A stretch of DNA of 64,000 nt from Sparassis latifolia. Lineage: Eukaryota > Basidiomycota > Agaricomycetes > Polyporales > Sparassidaceae. Positions 12,830-24,324 of this stretch are shown here, one piece after another. Numbering within the stretch: the first letter of the stretch is position 1; each line of letters starts with the position of its first letter. The notes below the pieces were generated by a model that was given only the letters and a program-made list of their open reading frames with translations, had not been told where the DNA came from and searched no databases. The translations under genes were made by a program, and so were the position numbers. The DNA is taken from the NCBI GenBank assembly GCA_018466975.1, contig CM031562.1, positions 2,418,001-2,482,000 of the forward strand. Reading direction: 5' to 3'.

Positions 12830-14135
12830 ATGGGCAACGCGCAAAGCCTTCTTTCTCCCCACGCTGCTCTCGCGGCGTTGGTCGTCGCAGGCGCCGCGTA
12901 CGGCTATGCGCTGTACACCAAGCCCCTGCCGCCGCCCCCAGCAGACGCCGATTCCGCAACAGGAGTTAACAAAGCGAAGAAGAAGAAGAAAAAGGCGGGC
13001 GCGGCGCCCGAGGACGTAGCTGAGGCGAGCCCCACAGTCGTATCCTTCCCGACCGTCATCCCAGGCGACTTCGAGCCCCCCTCGACCGCTCCGGAGACCG
13101 AGCCGTCCTCGAAACCTGCGAAGGCGAAGAAGAAGAAGGGGAAGAAGGCGAGTACGCCCGTCGGCGGTGGGCGGACCGTACCCGTTGATACGCTGTCCGA
13201 GTCCTCCGCCACCGCGCCGGAGTCCAACGTCTCCGCGCCCGTGCGTCCGTTGGGTTCGAAGGCGAAGAAAACGGGGGCAAGGGCGCCTTCTACCCCTGTC
13301 GGCGCAGAGGAACAGTGGACGCGCGTGGAGACGCGCAGGCGGAACACACCGCAGCAGGCACCGAAGATAGAAGAGGGTGCAGAGGCCGGGACGGGTGTAC
13401 AGCTGGAGGTATCGACCAGCGATGCGGGGATTACGACGAGTACCTCATCGCTTGTTGCGGATCGCACAGAGGACGAGGTCCCTGGGCGCGAGCGGCGACG
13501 GACGCTCGCCGAGAAGGTCCAGCCGAAGTCGCGAAGGACGGGCGTTGACGAGTGAGTTGTTTGCTCGTCGTCTTCGAGATCTGTTTCTGACGCTGGTGGG
13601 ATTCTAACGGTAATTGCAGTATGCTCGAGACGCCCGACCATCCTACGATGGCGACAGTGGTGCGAATCCAGCCCGGGCCAGACGAGAAGCCTGCGGCAGG
13701 GTTCTCGTGGGCCGACTACGAGGACGTGGATGACTCGCGGGGGACTGCAGACGATGCAGACGGCGAGGACGACGGCGGTTGGGGCATCGTGAAGGGCCGT
13801 GGTCGGTCAAGTGAGTATCATGCACATCTAACTTTTCATTCTCGTATTCACAATTGACTGTAGAAACCAACAAGAGCCCCGGCACCTCTCAGCAGTTGCC
13901 CCCGCATACAGCGCTTGAAACAATGACGAAGAAGCAGCGACAAAATGCCGCGCGGCGCGAGGCGCAGAAGTCCGCCAAGGTAGATGCGGAGGAGGAGCGG
14001 CAGGCGCGCCTGGCGCTGCACAAGCGGGAGCTCGAGCGCGCCAAGATCGCGGAGCAGTACAGCAATTCGGGCAAAACCACGAGCGGAGGCATGACCGCCT
14101 TCGTCGACGAGAACGGGAAGTTGGTGTGGAAATGA
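12830..14135 (+). CDS. Unknown membrane-anchored Lys-rich protein
   Basis: I do not recognise this 394-residue protein. The start at 12830 gives MGNAQSLL, which fits an N-myristoylation consensus (Gly2, Ser6), then a hydrophobic segment (AALAALVVAGAAYGYALY, residues about 12-30), then a proline stretch and several lysine runs (KAKKKKKK near residue 50, KAKKKKGKKA near 105). The centre is low-complexity Ser/Thr/Glu. The C-terminus looks structured: GFSWADYEDVDD, then a charged helix (KKQRQNAARREAQK) and a tail ending FVDENGKLVWK. Three exons (12830-13551, 13620-13810, 13864-14135) join in frame with GT-AG introns of 68 and 53 nt. Such a layout suggests a tail facing the cytosol on the ER or another membrane, with basic patches that could bind RNA, ribosomes or acidic lipids. 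Function is unknown. Confidence 0.8.
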
Positions 14136-14303
14136 CCAACATCTGCTTAGGGCTTTGGCATGCGCACGCTGGCTCGTTGGCCTAGGGCGTCGGACATTTT
14201 GGAGTTTAGGTTACCAGCAGCTCTCGTTTCATTCCCCCCATCTGATTCACACGGACGGTATTTCCAGCATTCACAAGTCATACTGACACATCTCATACGT
14301 TAC

Positions 14304-15904
14304 TTAGCTTCTGTAGTCGCCATTGATTCTGACATATTCCTGAATCAAGGGTCAGTATTTGTTGTGGAGGATGTGGGCAACGACACGCACGTAGCTGAGG
14401 TCACACGTCCAGTACTTTGCAGCTTCGAACCCGAGGCCCAGCTCTACCTTGATCTGGAGATCCTCTGCGCTGACGATCTCTTTTGCGCGAACTTCGTCCA
14501 CGTTTTCTGGCTCACCGTTAACGAGTAGGGGTAGAGGTGCTGAGCCATCGGCTGGAACAAACGAGACAGTGACGCGGGCGGGGTCTAATGGGACAGAGAG
14601 CGGGACAGAGCCCGTGGCTGCCAAAATGCGACCCCAGCTACCCAGTCGTTTGAGCATCTTGTCAGACGAAACGGTAATGACGGTACCCACTTTGCATCCT
14701 CGCCGTATAGGGCGGTCTTGACTAGCGCTGACGTAGAGATCCGGGATGCGACGTTGTGCGCATCGGCATAGGTCGCAGCTCCCTGGGAAGGCGTCGTTGT
14801 GATCATTCAGTGCCACAGACATCTGCAACGTACCTCAACAGACACCGTAACAAACTTCGTCGCGCCCTCACCGTCGCGCACGACCAGCTGCGCGAGCTCC
14901 GCCGCGAACGCGGTAAGTTCGTCCCGGAAGGCCTCGTACTCGCCCCTGTTGTGCTCCTCGTCGATCTCGTGCGCGTCCGCGGCCGCGGCGCCATTTGCGA
15001 GGGCGATGATCGTGTCGTTCGTGGACATGTCGCCGTCGACGCTGATCGAGTTGAAGCTCCGGTCGACCGCGTACGTCAGCGCGGACTGCAGGCTGCGCGG
15101 CGAGACGGGGGCGTCGGTGAGGATACAGCCGAGGAGCGTAGCGTGGAGCTGCCCAGCGGGAGACGACGACGAGGGCGAGGACGGAGACGGAGACCCTGCT
15201 GGTGTCGACGCCACACGCGGCGGGCCCATGTCGGGATGGATCATGCCCGCGCCCTTGTCCATGCCCGCCATGTGGTACTCCCGCCCGCCGACGATAAAAT
15301 TGCGCGCACGAAGCTTGGGGAACGTGTCCGTCGTCATGAACGCGCGGGCGGCGCGCTCCCAGGCCTCGAACGTCGAGCCGAGGTTGCGCGTCGGCGTGGA
15401 CAGCGCTTGCGACTGGATGCCCGCGAGGACCTTGGCGATGGGCAGCGTCTGCCCTATCACGCCCGTGGACATGACCACCGTCGCGCCGTCCCCGGCGTGC
15501 TCCTCGTCGAGCGCGTCTGTCGCGCGCACCATTGCCCACGCGTCCTCCGTACCCTGCTTGCCCGTAACTGCATTCGCGCAGCCGCTGTTAATGACGATCG
15601 CGCGGACGCGCCCGTCGCCGCGGCGCAACACCGCCTCAGACACGACTACTGGCGCCGCCTTGAACGCATTGCGTGTGAAGCACGCCGCAGCGGCGGCGGG
15701 TTGGGGTGATATTGACTGGATGAGGGCGAGGTCGAGCTGCTCTGGGTTCTTCTTGATGCCGCAGTGCAGGCCGGTAACGACATAACCTGCTGGAAAGACG
15801 GAGTCTGGGATGGCGGCATGGTGGTGTGCTTTAGGAGGAGGGGTCCGGGAAATGATAGTGGACGTGAATCGCTTCCATATCGACGGTAGACGCACTGGGA
15901 ACAT
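14304..15904 (-). CDS. ARG7: Glutamate N-acetyltransferase/ornithine acetyltransferase (ArgJ), mitochondrial
   Basis: Transfers acetyl from N-acetylornithine to glutamate in the arginine cycle, in the mitochondrial matrix; the precursor cuts itself into alpha and beta chains. The start at 15902-15904 (MFPVRLPSIWKRFTSTI) gives a basic, hydroxylated presequence and lies about 50 bp below a TATA box, so I prefer it to the upstream in-frame ATG at 15985. Family motifs: AACFTRNAFKAAP, VINSGCANA, MSTGVIGQTLP, KGAGMIHPDM, HATLLGCILTDAP, SISVDGDMSTNDT, GEGATKFV, LGLGFEAAKYWTCD. Four exons (15904-14834, 14782-14691, 14637-14391, 14339-14304) join in frame to 481 residues; the last encodes only EYVRINGDYRS plus stop. 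Odd: a Pro/Ser-rich insert of about 20 residues lies just before the Ala-Thr self-cleavage site. Confidence 0.95.
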
Positions 15905-15951
15905 GGCGGGCGAGCTGGGAGCTCGAGTGAATGTCGACTCGACGCGGACAG

Positions 15952-15958
15952 TTATATA
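15952..15958 (-). promoter_or_regulatory. TATA box of ARG7
   Basis: TATATAA on the minus strand, about 48 bp before the preferred ARG7 start codon. Its position makes the ATG at 15985 unlikely to be the main start, because that codon would lie upstream of the TATA element. Confidence 0.6.
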
Positions 15959-16816
15959 CTCTGCAAGAGGTATGGCTATATCCACTCAATACTGCGCCCG
16001 AAGAGTTCTCTCCAATGGTCAATTTGCCTCTGAATAGAACATGAGTACAGCATGAGTACAAACCCCCTGAGGTATACGAGCCATTGGACGAACGATCCGG
16101 CCTCAAACTTCCGTCCACGCACAGACCGCGAATACCAGAACCCTCTCGTGTGATACGCTACGTGCAAGTTTGAAATAGAGATAGCGTTATTTCGACGCAG
16201 AGACCACTGACAAAGTTTGAGGCGCGCTTGGAGAATGCTCCCGGCCCCGCTTGCATGATGTAAGTAGTACACCGACAAGTGGCGGGTTGACCTCATTTCT
16301 TCCAGGTTCCACACTTTGTGCAGAGAGACGCGTTGTATACCTTCGCACAATTGGCATGCGTGTGTTTCCTACAGTGTCTGGTTTGTCAACTCTTCCGTTT
16401 TGCAGCTCGCGTTGCATGTCTCCAGTTGGTTCCCTCTCCATTGTACGTCGCCGTCGGTGTGCAGTGGCGCAAGAAGCCTTTTTGCCATGTTCTTGACGGC
16501 ATGGAACCTGTGGCAGAATTTCCTGATGCTGTCTTTCGAGAAGAAAGGGGAGTTGAATGTTATCCCTTTCGATGATTTTCCGGAATTTCCCCTCTTACGC
16601 ACGCCGCAGCCATATCTTCCACAGCGGCGGGACCGCAGGTTTAATTTGTACCACCCGAAGCTACCTTGTGCTCCAGTCCGATATGCGGTGCCCCGGATTA
16701 CCTTGCGGAACGGATTTGGTTTGTGCTATTCTGCGAGTTCCTTTGTGCCGCAATCTTCTCCTGCCGGCTATTCTTTGACATCATGGGACATCATTGTTCG
16801 AGCCTGGTACAGGAGC
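15959..16816. other. Intergenic stretch between ARG7 and the 16.9-kb small gene
   Basis: Several chance ORFs (longest 196 codons at 16316-16906, +) show no domain and overlap the TATA box and leader of the small gene. I see only promoter sequence for the divergent pair. Confidence 0.4.
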
Positions 16817-16820
16817 AGGG

Positions 16821-16828
16821 TATATAAG
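16821..16828 (+). promoter_or_regulatory. TATA box of the small gene at 16.9 kb
   Basis: TATATAAG, about 95 bp before the ATG at 16923. It is followed by pyrimidine-rich leader sequence (CACTTTTCCTCTCCTC at about 16860), a typical fungal initiation region. Confidence 0.6.
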
Positions 16829-16922
16829 AGCTCGACGGTCGATACCTCCGCACACCATCTCACTTTTCCTCTCCTCATTCGAACCCGTCGTCTTTGCTAT
16901 TTTTAGCCGTCCTATTCATAAT

Positions 16923-17148
16923 ATGGCGTTCACCGTCTTCCACACCGAAGAATACATTCACACGGCATGGCATACTTGTGTTACTCATCCAGCGTTGAGA
17001 TCCATGCGACCGAGCGAGAGCAGTGAGTTGTCTGTGCTTCGTCATCATATCATATCTCATTGATGCCATGGCTGTAGTTGAGCATCGTTGGAGCCAGCAA
17101 GCCTCATTGAGTATGGGCCCGGAGTCCTGTTCCGAGCCCACAGTCTAA
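16923..17148 (+). CDS. Possible 56-residue protein, two exons
   Basis: Not recognised. Exon 1 (16923-17022) begins MAFTVFHTEEYIHTAW and ends MRPSES; a 55-nt GTGAGT...TAG intron (17023-17077) joins in frame to exon 2 (17078-17148), which gives IEHRWSQQ... and ends SEPTV with TAA at 17146-17148. A TATA box and pyrimidine-rich leader sit at the expected distance upstream. Without splicing the frame stops soon after the intron begins. It has no signal peptide, no membrane segment and no CaaX end, so it is not an obvious effector or pheromone. The product is His/Glu-rich near the N-terminus. It could be a true small gene, or the surviving head of a larger gene interrupted by the relic that follows. 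Confidence 0.45.
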
Positions 17149-18658
17149 TCTACACCGAGAAGTCTCAAGGTCACTTTCTTGCTACCTGTATGACCTACTC
17201 TTGACTGACACACCTATGCACCTTTAGCATCCAGGCTTTTCCCCTCTCCGGTGGATATGTATGTCTCAACGAGGCTTGCTTTCAGGAAGACACTGCAGTT
17301 ACAATGTCCAGGCAGTTTCAAGAAACATCCAATTCTTGTATCATAACCAGTACAGATTGCACACTCTCCATGGTGAGTTGCACAACTCATGAGTACTGGG
17401 CTGTGAATCCTGACAGCAACCACAGAAAGGTGTTATTCTGGAAGGAGATATGAGATATGTGGAAAGCAGGACAGTACTCCTCAAGCAACCGCTCCACCGG
17501 TCTTGCCTTCCACTGCAAAACATGTCAACTTGGTCCCAGTTGAAATTATACCATTCACTGGCATACCAGGTCTAGTATTAGGCAGTGTGTACCCCCAGTA
17601 CCTATTACCTACATTGACTTGGTCTCATGGTCATGCAGGCTCTACCAACTCCTGGATATTCATGCACAGGCAGAAGCATTTCACCCATTGGGGATCATAT
17701 CCAATGATGAGTCCAAGATATACATCAAGACTTTTATAGCATCCTTTGAAGAGTGGCAACACAGGCATCAGGGCACAAGATGGTTGAGGCCCAGAAGCAA
17801 GCTATGAATTTGGAAGACTACCACCACCTCTGGCACTGGTCAGATGGGAGGGCATCATGCAGCTTGTGTACATGTGAATTGTTATCAGACCTCCCTGCTG
17901 TTGAAGGGCTGATGGGACACCAGATGCAACAGTGGGTTGATAATGCTGCACATTTACATTATATCCCTTGCCAATTCCCTTCTTGAAGTACCATGAGAGA
18001 AAGTGTCTACAACATGGCAAGCATTTCATTAGGAGCATATGGCTGGGGACATAGCATAGCAGAAGATGCTACCCCAGGTACATTTCGGTGAACTATATGC
18101 CAGTCTAGTTTGTCACTCTTGTGCTGAGATGATGGGAACTATATGCATATGTGAGAATCTGTATATCAACCATGCAGCACGGATGCAAGGCAGAACATGC
18201 AGGGTACACAATGCAATATTTGTGCAGCATCATCAGACCAAGCATTTCTGTAAACCTGTGATCAATCTCAGTCATATGCCTGTGTTCATTTCGAAGGTGT
18301 ACAGGATATGTGTCTTGGGCACCTCTGAGAATGAACACATGTCATTGACTGCAGGCTTCAGTCTCTGGTGGAGGATATGAAGGATAGCCTGGCTCATGCT
18401 TGAGACCAGTATACGGTGAGAACATGGATCCTTCTCGAAAGGATAGTTAATTAGAGACACTTGATTATTGCCATTAGGACAACTCGAGCGGCCCAAGGTA
18501 CAGTTAAAGAGAAGTTGAATATTGTCTCACAAATAGCTGACAGCAGGAGGTGAGCTGTACCTACTTTTTTGTTACAAACAGACCTTAATTCGTCATGCTT
18601 TCCACAAGAACATTGTAGGATTCAGCTTGCTGGTGACGAGCATATCGACATTTACCTA
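17149..18658. other. AT-rich stretch with decayed coding sequence
   Basis: Base composition is clearly more AT-rich than the flanking genes. Fragments read like old coding sequence on the + strand (for example IISNDESKIYIKTFIASF at about 17700) but are broken by stops and frame changes and match no family I can name. It may be a transposon relic. Its distal end contains the 3' region of COQ6. Confidence 0.45.
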
Positions 18659-20632
18659 TTACCCTCGAGGGGTCATCTGCTTCAACAAGCCCTGTACACC
18701 AGCCCCAACCAAACCAGCAACGCCATCAGCAACGCGTCGGGTACTATCCACTGTACGTGCGAAGCGCTCGACGCCGCCTACAGCAAGGCTCCATCCAGAA
18801 GTTCTTGCGGAGGGCCCAGCGCTTCCTGCGGACACCATCATTGCAGCTTTGATGGTATCAAGCTCGTTCAGCACCTCCACGCCAACGGAGCGCGCCCACA
18901 CGATGGGCGCCGCAGTCTGCGCATAGAGCTTGTGCAGCTTATCCATGGCTGCCAGCATCTTGTGATTCTCGAAATACCGTTCTCGCACGTATGGTTGGAG
19001 CACGGTGTATGAGCCTGCGGGAATTGCAGACGATCAATTGTGTGTCTGAGTCGGATACGATACTTATGGACCCACCGATATCGCCACCGAGCGAGACTGC
19101 TTCTTGGATGTGCCGCGATAGTGTCTCGACGTCTGCAAGGCCCAAGTTGAGGCCCTGTCCCGCGAGCGGATGGACGGTGTGTGCAGCATCTCCAACAAGG
19201 ACGGTGCGCGCACCAGCGCCTTCGCCGATGTAGGTGTCAGCGTGGCTAAATTTTAGCGGGAAAGACGCGATCGTCCCTGGCTGAATAGATGTGACCAACG
19301 GCGGTAGCACATCCGCATCGGCAGGCGGGACTCCCGTAGCAGCTGTGACGGATGGTGCTGACGAAGAATATGCCGAGCGTGGGTCGATGTTATGCGAGCG
19401 CTCGCGCCAGACAATTTCTTCCTGTACTTGTTGTGGTGACAACAAAGTACCATTCTCCTGAGATTCAAGGATCTGGGCATGCAAATATCGCAGCGACACC
19501 TCGGGGAGGCGGAAGGCCGCGTTTATTAAACTTGCCAGTACGATTGGGTCTGCGGCCTTCAGTGCGCGTGCGAGATGCGGCTTCGTAGACCAGACGAGGG
19601 AAGATGCGGTCGGAGATAGTGGCAGGAATGCAATGGGCCCAGTGGGGAGGAATCGCTGGTATGCGACAGTATTTGTGGGCTCAAACGCTGTGCGAGGGGC
19701 GTGGAAAAGTGTTGCCACAATGGCGTGTGTATCGTACGCCCATCCGTAAGATTGTATCCCTGCATACGCACGCACGGGAGAATTAAATCCATCAGCGCCG
19801 ACCTACGTTCATGAGTGTCATTGTTCACGCGTTTGAGCATGATGCAGGCTCACCAGCAGTCTCGCGCGAAGGATGCGACCATCAGACAGGTGGACCAAGG
19901 GCCAATCGCCACCCTGTCTTTCCTCCCTCTGGATAGCTTGTACCTTGACCTTGTCAAGTAGCTGCACTGAAGGCACAGTCGAAAGACGGCGTAGGAGTGC
20001 ACGTTGCAGGTTCAGATTCTCCGTAATGCGAGCCAGTCCGGAGAACGCAGAACGTTCCGGCGCGTCAAATGTGATTCGTGCATCCGACAGGCCGTCCCAT
20101 ACCTGTCCACCATCTAAATCAAGTCCGAGAGGTACAGGCCAGAGAGTGGACCCACCTGCATCTCCTCTACGGGGCATGTTCGCTCCGCTTCGACATGCGG
20201 CCACACACCAATATCTTCGCGCAACTTCTGTTGAGCGACGCGAATGCGGCTACTAAGTTGCGAACATACCTTGGAGAAAAGCTTGCGATGCGTTCGTGAT
20301 TGAACTGACCCTATTGGAGAACGTGCCGGGTGGAGGGGACCATTCTCGGACCTTGGAGAGGTCACCAGCTTCAACAAGAGTGACTCGTAAGCCATGTTGG
20401 ACGGCCTTGGAAGCACCTACACGGATGTCACAGCCATTGGACAAATGCTACGTGCAGAATACGCACCGAGCGCGCTCGCCAGTGCAAGCCCAGCTGGTCC
20501 CCCACCGACGATGACTATATCGCTCTCCTCATGTGCGACACTGTCAGAGAACCATTGCACTCGCTGAAGAGAGCGTCGAGCACTTCGTGCTGCCAGAATC
20601 CTCGGCGCGGTCGCGTGCAACGAGGAAAACAT
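18659..20632 (-). CDS. COQ6: Ubiquinone biosynthesis monooxygenase COQ6, mitochondrial
   Basis: FAD-dependent ring hydroxylase of coenzyme Q synthesis, acting at the matrix face of the inner mitochondrial membrane within the CoQ synthome. The start at 20630-20632 gives a basic presequence (MFSSLHATAPRILAARSARR) followed by the Rossmann motif DIVIVGGGPAGLALASALG. Then come LVEAGDLSKVREW, SNRVSSITNAS, the DG motif VGADGFNSPVRAYAG, PTGPIAFLPLS, and the second FAD motif LVGDAAHTVHPLAGQGLNLG, which is diagnostic of the UbiH/COQ6 group. The C-terminus (YVRERYFENHKMLAAMDKL) matches the family. Six or so exons are separated by short introns. The stop is at 18659-18661, close to the AT-rich relic. The call is firm because COQ6-type motifs appear in order over the usual length of about 500 residues. 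Confidence 0.94.
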
Positions 20633-21176
20633 AGAGATTCTGGGTTCAGATTTCAGGTAGCGTTAGAGATGCATTCGGAGCAATCGTCGCCGCTTAATTA
20701 GAGCGGTAGGTTGCTCGAATCGTTATCCGGCTGGCAGTGGTTACAAGATGAAGTATACTCAGATCGTGCGAGCCCGACTGCGTGTAAAGTTGGTGCGCGA
20801 TCGTCGCGCGATGCCCATAGAAAGCTCACCAGAAAATGAATTATCAAGTACCGTCAAATGGTGGGGTCTAGGTGTCCATGCAACTGCAAATACAGAACAT
20901 ACAGGCTGCGTAAGAATTTGTAATAATGCAAACCCTAATGTAAGGCAGAGTCGTGTAGCATCCGAAATGTCCTCATGTATACAGCGCCGGACGGCAGCGC
21001 GTGTCAGTGGGAAGCTACGGAAGGGCAGGCATGGTCCGATGGAGGTGCGGGGTAAAGGCGCAGGGGTAGTCGTAGTACAGCCCGAAACAATATAAATTGC
21101 AGGGATATCTAGATGAGTGAAGTGAAATAAAAGGAGAGCACACAGAGACATTATGATCAGAAACGAACCATGTTGG
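20633..21176. other. Intergenic stretch between COQ6 and the ZDS gene
   Basis: Contains the COQ6 promoter and the ZDS 3' end, both on the minus strand. ORFs here show no recognisable product. Confidence 0.4.
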
Positions 21177-23898
21177 CTACTTTCGTCGTTGTTGTTGCTG
21201 CCACACAGCCAGCGGGACATCCTCGTCCTCGCTGCCGTGCCGGTGCTGCACCACTGCGTGAGCACTGGCACCTTTCTTCACTTTCCCATTTATCTGTGGC
21301 ATCGGCGGCACAGGCGGGACTGCAGAGGCAGACAACGAACGGCCAGGTACTCTTTGACCGCTATATGGTTGCTTCTCCTGCGCGGGTGTGTACCTGTTCC
21401 CAGCTGGAGGCGATCGCGTACGCCGTGGACTCGATTGCGCAGATAAAGATGGTGGAGACGTGGCCCGTGGTGGAGGTGAGGATGAGGTATGATTTCGAGC
21501 GACCGACGGAGCGGAGCCAGTTGAAGACAGCCATGTCTGCTCAACGGCGGCAGGCGACATCGCACCAGGTGGGAGCTGCGGTGTACCTGTCACCATCGTG
21601 GGGTATTGGCGACTCTGCGACATATCATAGTACCGGTTATTTGGGGTCTGTGGCTGTGGCTGGACCAATTGTACAGAATACGGAGACGGCGCACTCGAGG
21701 ATGTTCTACTGGAAGATGCTGCTGGGTATCCAAGCATTGAGCCATTGGCCCCTACCGGGGCAGACAACGGGCGAGCCATGGAGGGAGTAATGCCAGGTAC
21801 GTTGCCTGGTGCCCCGTACCCATATTCCTGTTCCATAACTCGATGCTGCATCTCGTACTGTGGACCTCGTACGGGTATTTCTGCTCTTCGCGCTCCAGGA
21901 ACAGGAGAACCACCGCCAGGCGATTTGGTGAGGCTGCCCCGACGTGATTCTTTCTTCTGCTCTGCCTGTTCCTTCTCTAGCCGTTCTTTCTCTCCGCGCT
22001 CTCGTTCTTCCCGCTCCTTCTGATCCCGCTCGCTCTGTTCATCCTCAGCCGCAGTGCCCGCCGTTTGTGCTGGAGTTCCGTTCGGTTGTGGCTGATTCTG
22101 CTGCTGTTGCTTGTTGATAATGCCCAGATACCAGAACATCAGATTGCTGATTAGAACCTGCTCATACAATGGTCGGCGCGGATTCGCGAGCTTGATATGG
22201 CTCAGTCGGTAGATCGCCCGCTCGACGTGAATGGGATACCGTGCATAAGCATTGGCGAGCTGCGGCGAGGGTGGAGGAACGTAGTTCTTGGACGATTTGG
22301 ACGCACCGAGGAGTGCTGCTGCTGTCTCCCGTCCATTGGTACTGATGCCAAGAGACGGCGGAGACTCCTCCTGCTTCTTCTTGGCCCCGAACAGCGAACC
22401 AAAGAAGCCGCTCTCCTTTTCCTTGTCGCGATCTCGAATCTCCTTGTCTTTGTGGTGTTTCTTTCCACCTTTATCACCGCCCCATTTACCAAACAATCCT
22501 TTCTTGTCCTTCTCTCGCCGCTGCTCGGACGCACTCGGTGAAGGAACGTAAGATGGGCGAGATGATGAAGTACTTTCACGAGGTTGAGTAACACTCTCAT
22601 TTGTACGCGCAGATGAAGGAGGTTCGGGTGACGGAGACCGTTGTGGCACGGTCGGTGCGGATACGGGAGGGACAACGCGCTGGGGCTGAGGATGGTGGAG
22701 GATGGGCGATAATGTGGATTCGGAGATAGCCTCGGGCACAGGCTCTAGGACATGCGAGGGGGAAGGAATGACGACAGGTGGAGGTAAAACGAATGTGGGC
22801 GCAGGCTCTGGAGTTGTAACCAAAGTGAAAGGTTCCACGTCCTCAGAATCATCCGTGGCGTATGCATCGTAGATCGAAGACTCCTCACTATATGATTCTG
22901 GTCGAGGTAATGGCGGGACCTCGGGAACTTCTGGTATCTCTGTCTTCCAACTGAGCTCGGGGAGACTGAGGTCGCCCTCGCCATGATCGCTCGACGACAT
23001 GTCGCTCGACGTGCGTGATTCTTCAGGAGGTAGAGTCCCCGAACGGGTTACGGATTTGCGCCGGCTGCGCGTCGTTGTGAAACGATGCGCACCCTCCCCA
23101 GTCTGGCCGGGCTTCCTGATTTTGGTGCGCGCTGCACGACGTAGGATTTGACCGGGGCGGGGCACGATAATCGGAGAATCTGCATCATCGCCCATGTCCG
23201 GCATGTCATCCATCTGGTCGATGACTGCGCGCGCACGGTCAACACAACCGGGCTCGCAGAAGTAACAGAGGACGGAAAATACCTGACGGAGCGACGTTCA
23301 GACTGAGGCTCCTCCTTAGCACGCTCCTCAATCGTGACGAATCATCACTCTGCGACGCCTCCTCTGCCAGCTCCTCCAGCTTCTGTAGGTCATTGATTGT
23401 CAGCTGCGGTCCGGAATTTGCATATACGCTCGTTCGGTTCCGTCGGATGGGGATGACCTTCTCGTCTTCCACGCCATCGTTCGCCGAAGGTTTGTACTGC
23501 CTGCTCAGCATGGATTTCTTTCTGCTCAGGCTGTTTGATGAGCTGATCGTACTAGAGCGCCCGAGGACGCCCACTTCGTCCACAGGTGCGCGGGCATGCT
23601 CTTTGAGGAACGCGCGAAATTCAGCGGGTGCGATCTCGGGATGTAGGCGCGCTGGTACCCAGAAGAGATGGAATGGATCGTCCTGGGCGTTGACATGGCT
23701 GCTTTCGCTGCTGTCCTCATTAGAGCTGCTGCTGGAGTCATCTGTAGGCGTCCAATAGCCCACAGGGGAGGTAGGAGATGAAGCGTTGGGTAAATCAGGA
23801 TCCAAGATGAGGGAGCCAGGTCCACCCGCAGTCGAACGCCGTCTGATATCACGGAGAGCTTCGACCTCCTGCTGGATCTCATACTCGGAGGGCTGCAT
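21177..23898 (-). CDS. ZDS1/ZDS2 family polarity and cell-cycle regulator
   Basis: Homologue of the yeast Zds1/Zds2 proteins, which bind and control PP2A-Cdc55 in mitosis and polarised growth. The diagnostic element is the Zds C-terminal domain: IYRLSHIKLANPRRPLYEQV followed by LISNLMFWYL (about 22100-22210). Two exons (23898-23283 and 23224-21177) join through a 58-nt intron to an 887-residue frame. The N-terminal part has a conserved-looking segment (DPFHLFWVPARLHPEIAP) also typical of the family. Most of the protein is disordered: Ser/Pro runs, an Asp/Glu/Lys stretch (about 22400-22500) and a Gln tract after the Zds domain (INKQQQQNQ). In yeast the domain sits near the C-terminus, whereas here about 300 low-complexity residues follow it. 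No catalytic motif is expected. Confidence 0.9.
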
Positions 23899-24324
23899 GG
23901 CAGGCTAGTGATACACAGACTGTAAGGTAAATCCAGATAGACAAGAAGTAGGGTACTCGCCTGAAGATCCGCCAGTTTGGACGTGAAGTTGTCGTCGCCG
24001 AGGTGAGCGACCAGAGAACGAGCTCACCGTCTCGTCTCGTGCCGTCGCGGTCAAGCAACAGCTCAGATTTGCGTGTGGCGCGGCACGTATGCCGAAAATA
24101 ACTCCGCTCCTCCGCCGGAATTTACCTCAGCTGCTTGCTCTCAGCATCGTTTTGCCAACGTTGGCATGTTGTCCATAACTTGTTCCGAATACCTGTGCTG
24201 ACCGTCAAATTTTCAAAGATGACCGTCTGCCAATTTTGTTCTAAACCTTTGCAGAAACCGCGAGAAGAAGGGATGGTCATGCCGAATATTTTACCACATT
24301 AGTCACTAGCCTGCCGTCATCTCC
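23899..24324. other. Intergenic stretch upstream of the ZDS gene
   Basis: Presumed promoter of the ZDS gene on the minus strand. No coding or RNA feature seen. Confidence 0.4.

Noticed and set aside
14868..15785. Long ORFs on both strands across ARG7
   Set aside because: They are GC-rich shadow frames; only the minus frame 14807-15985 carries ArgJ motifs.
21170..21790. 206-codon + strand ORF
   Set aside because: Antisense shadow of the ZDS gene.
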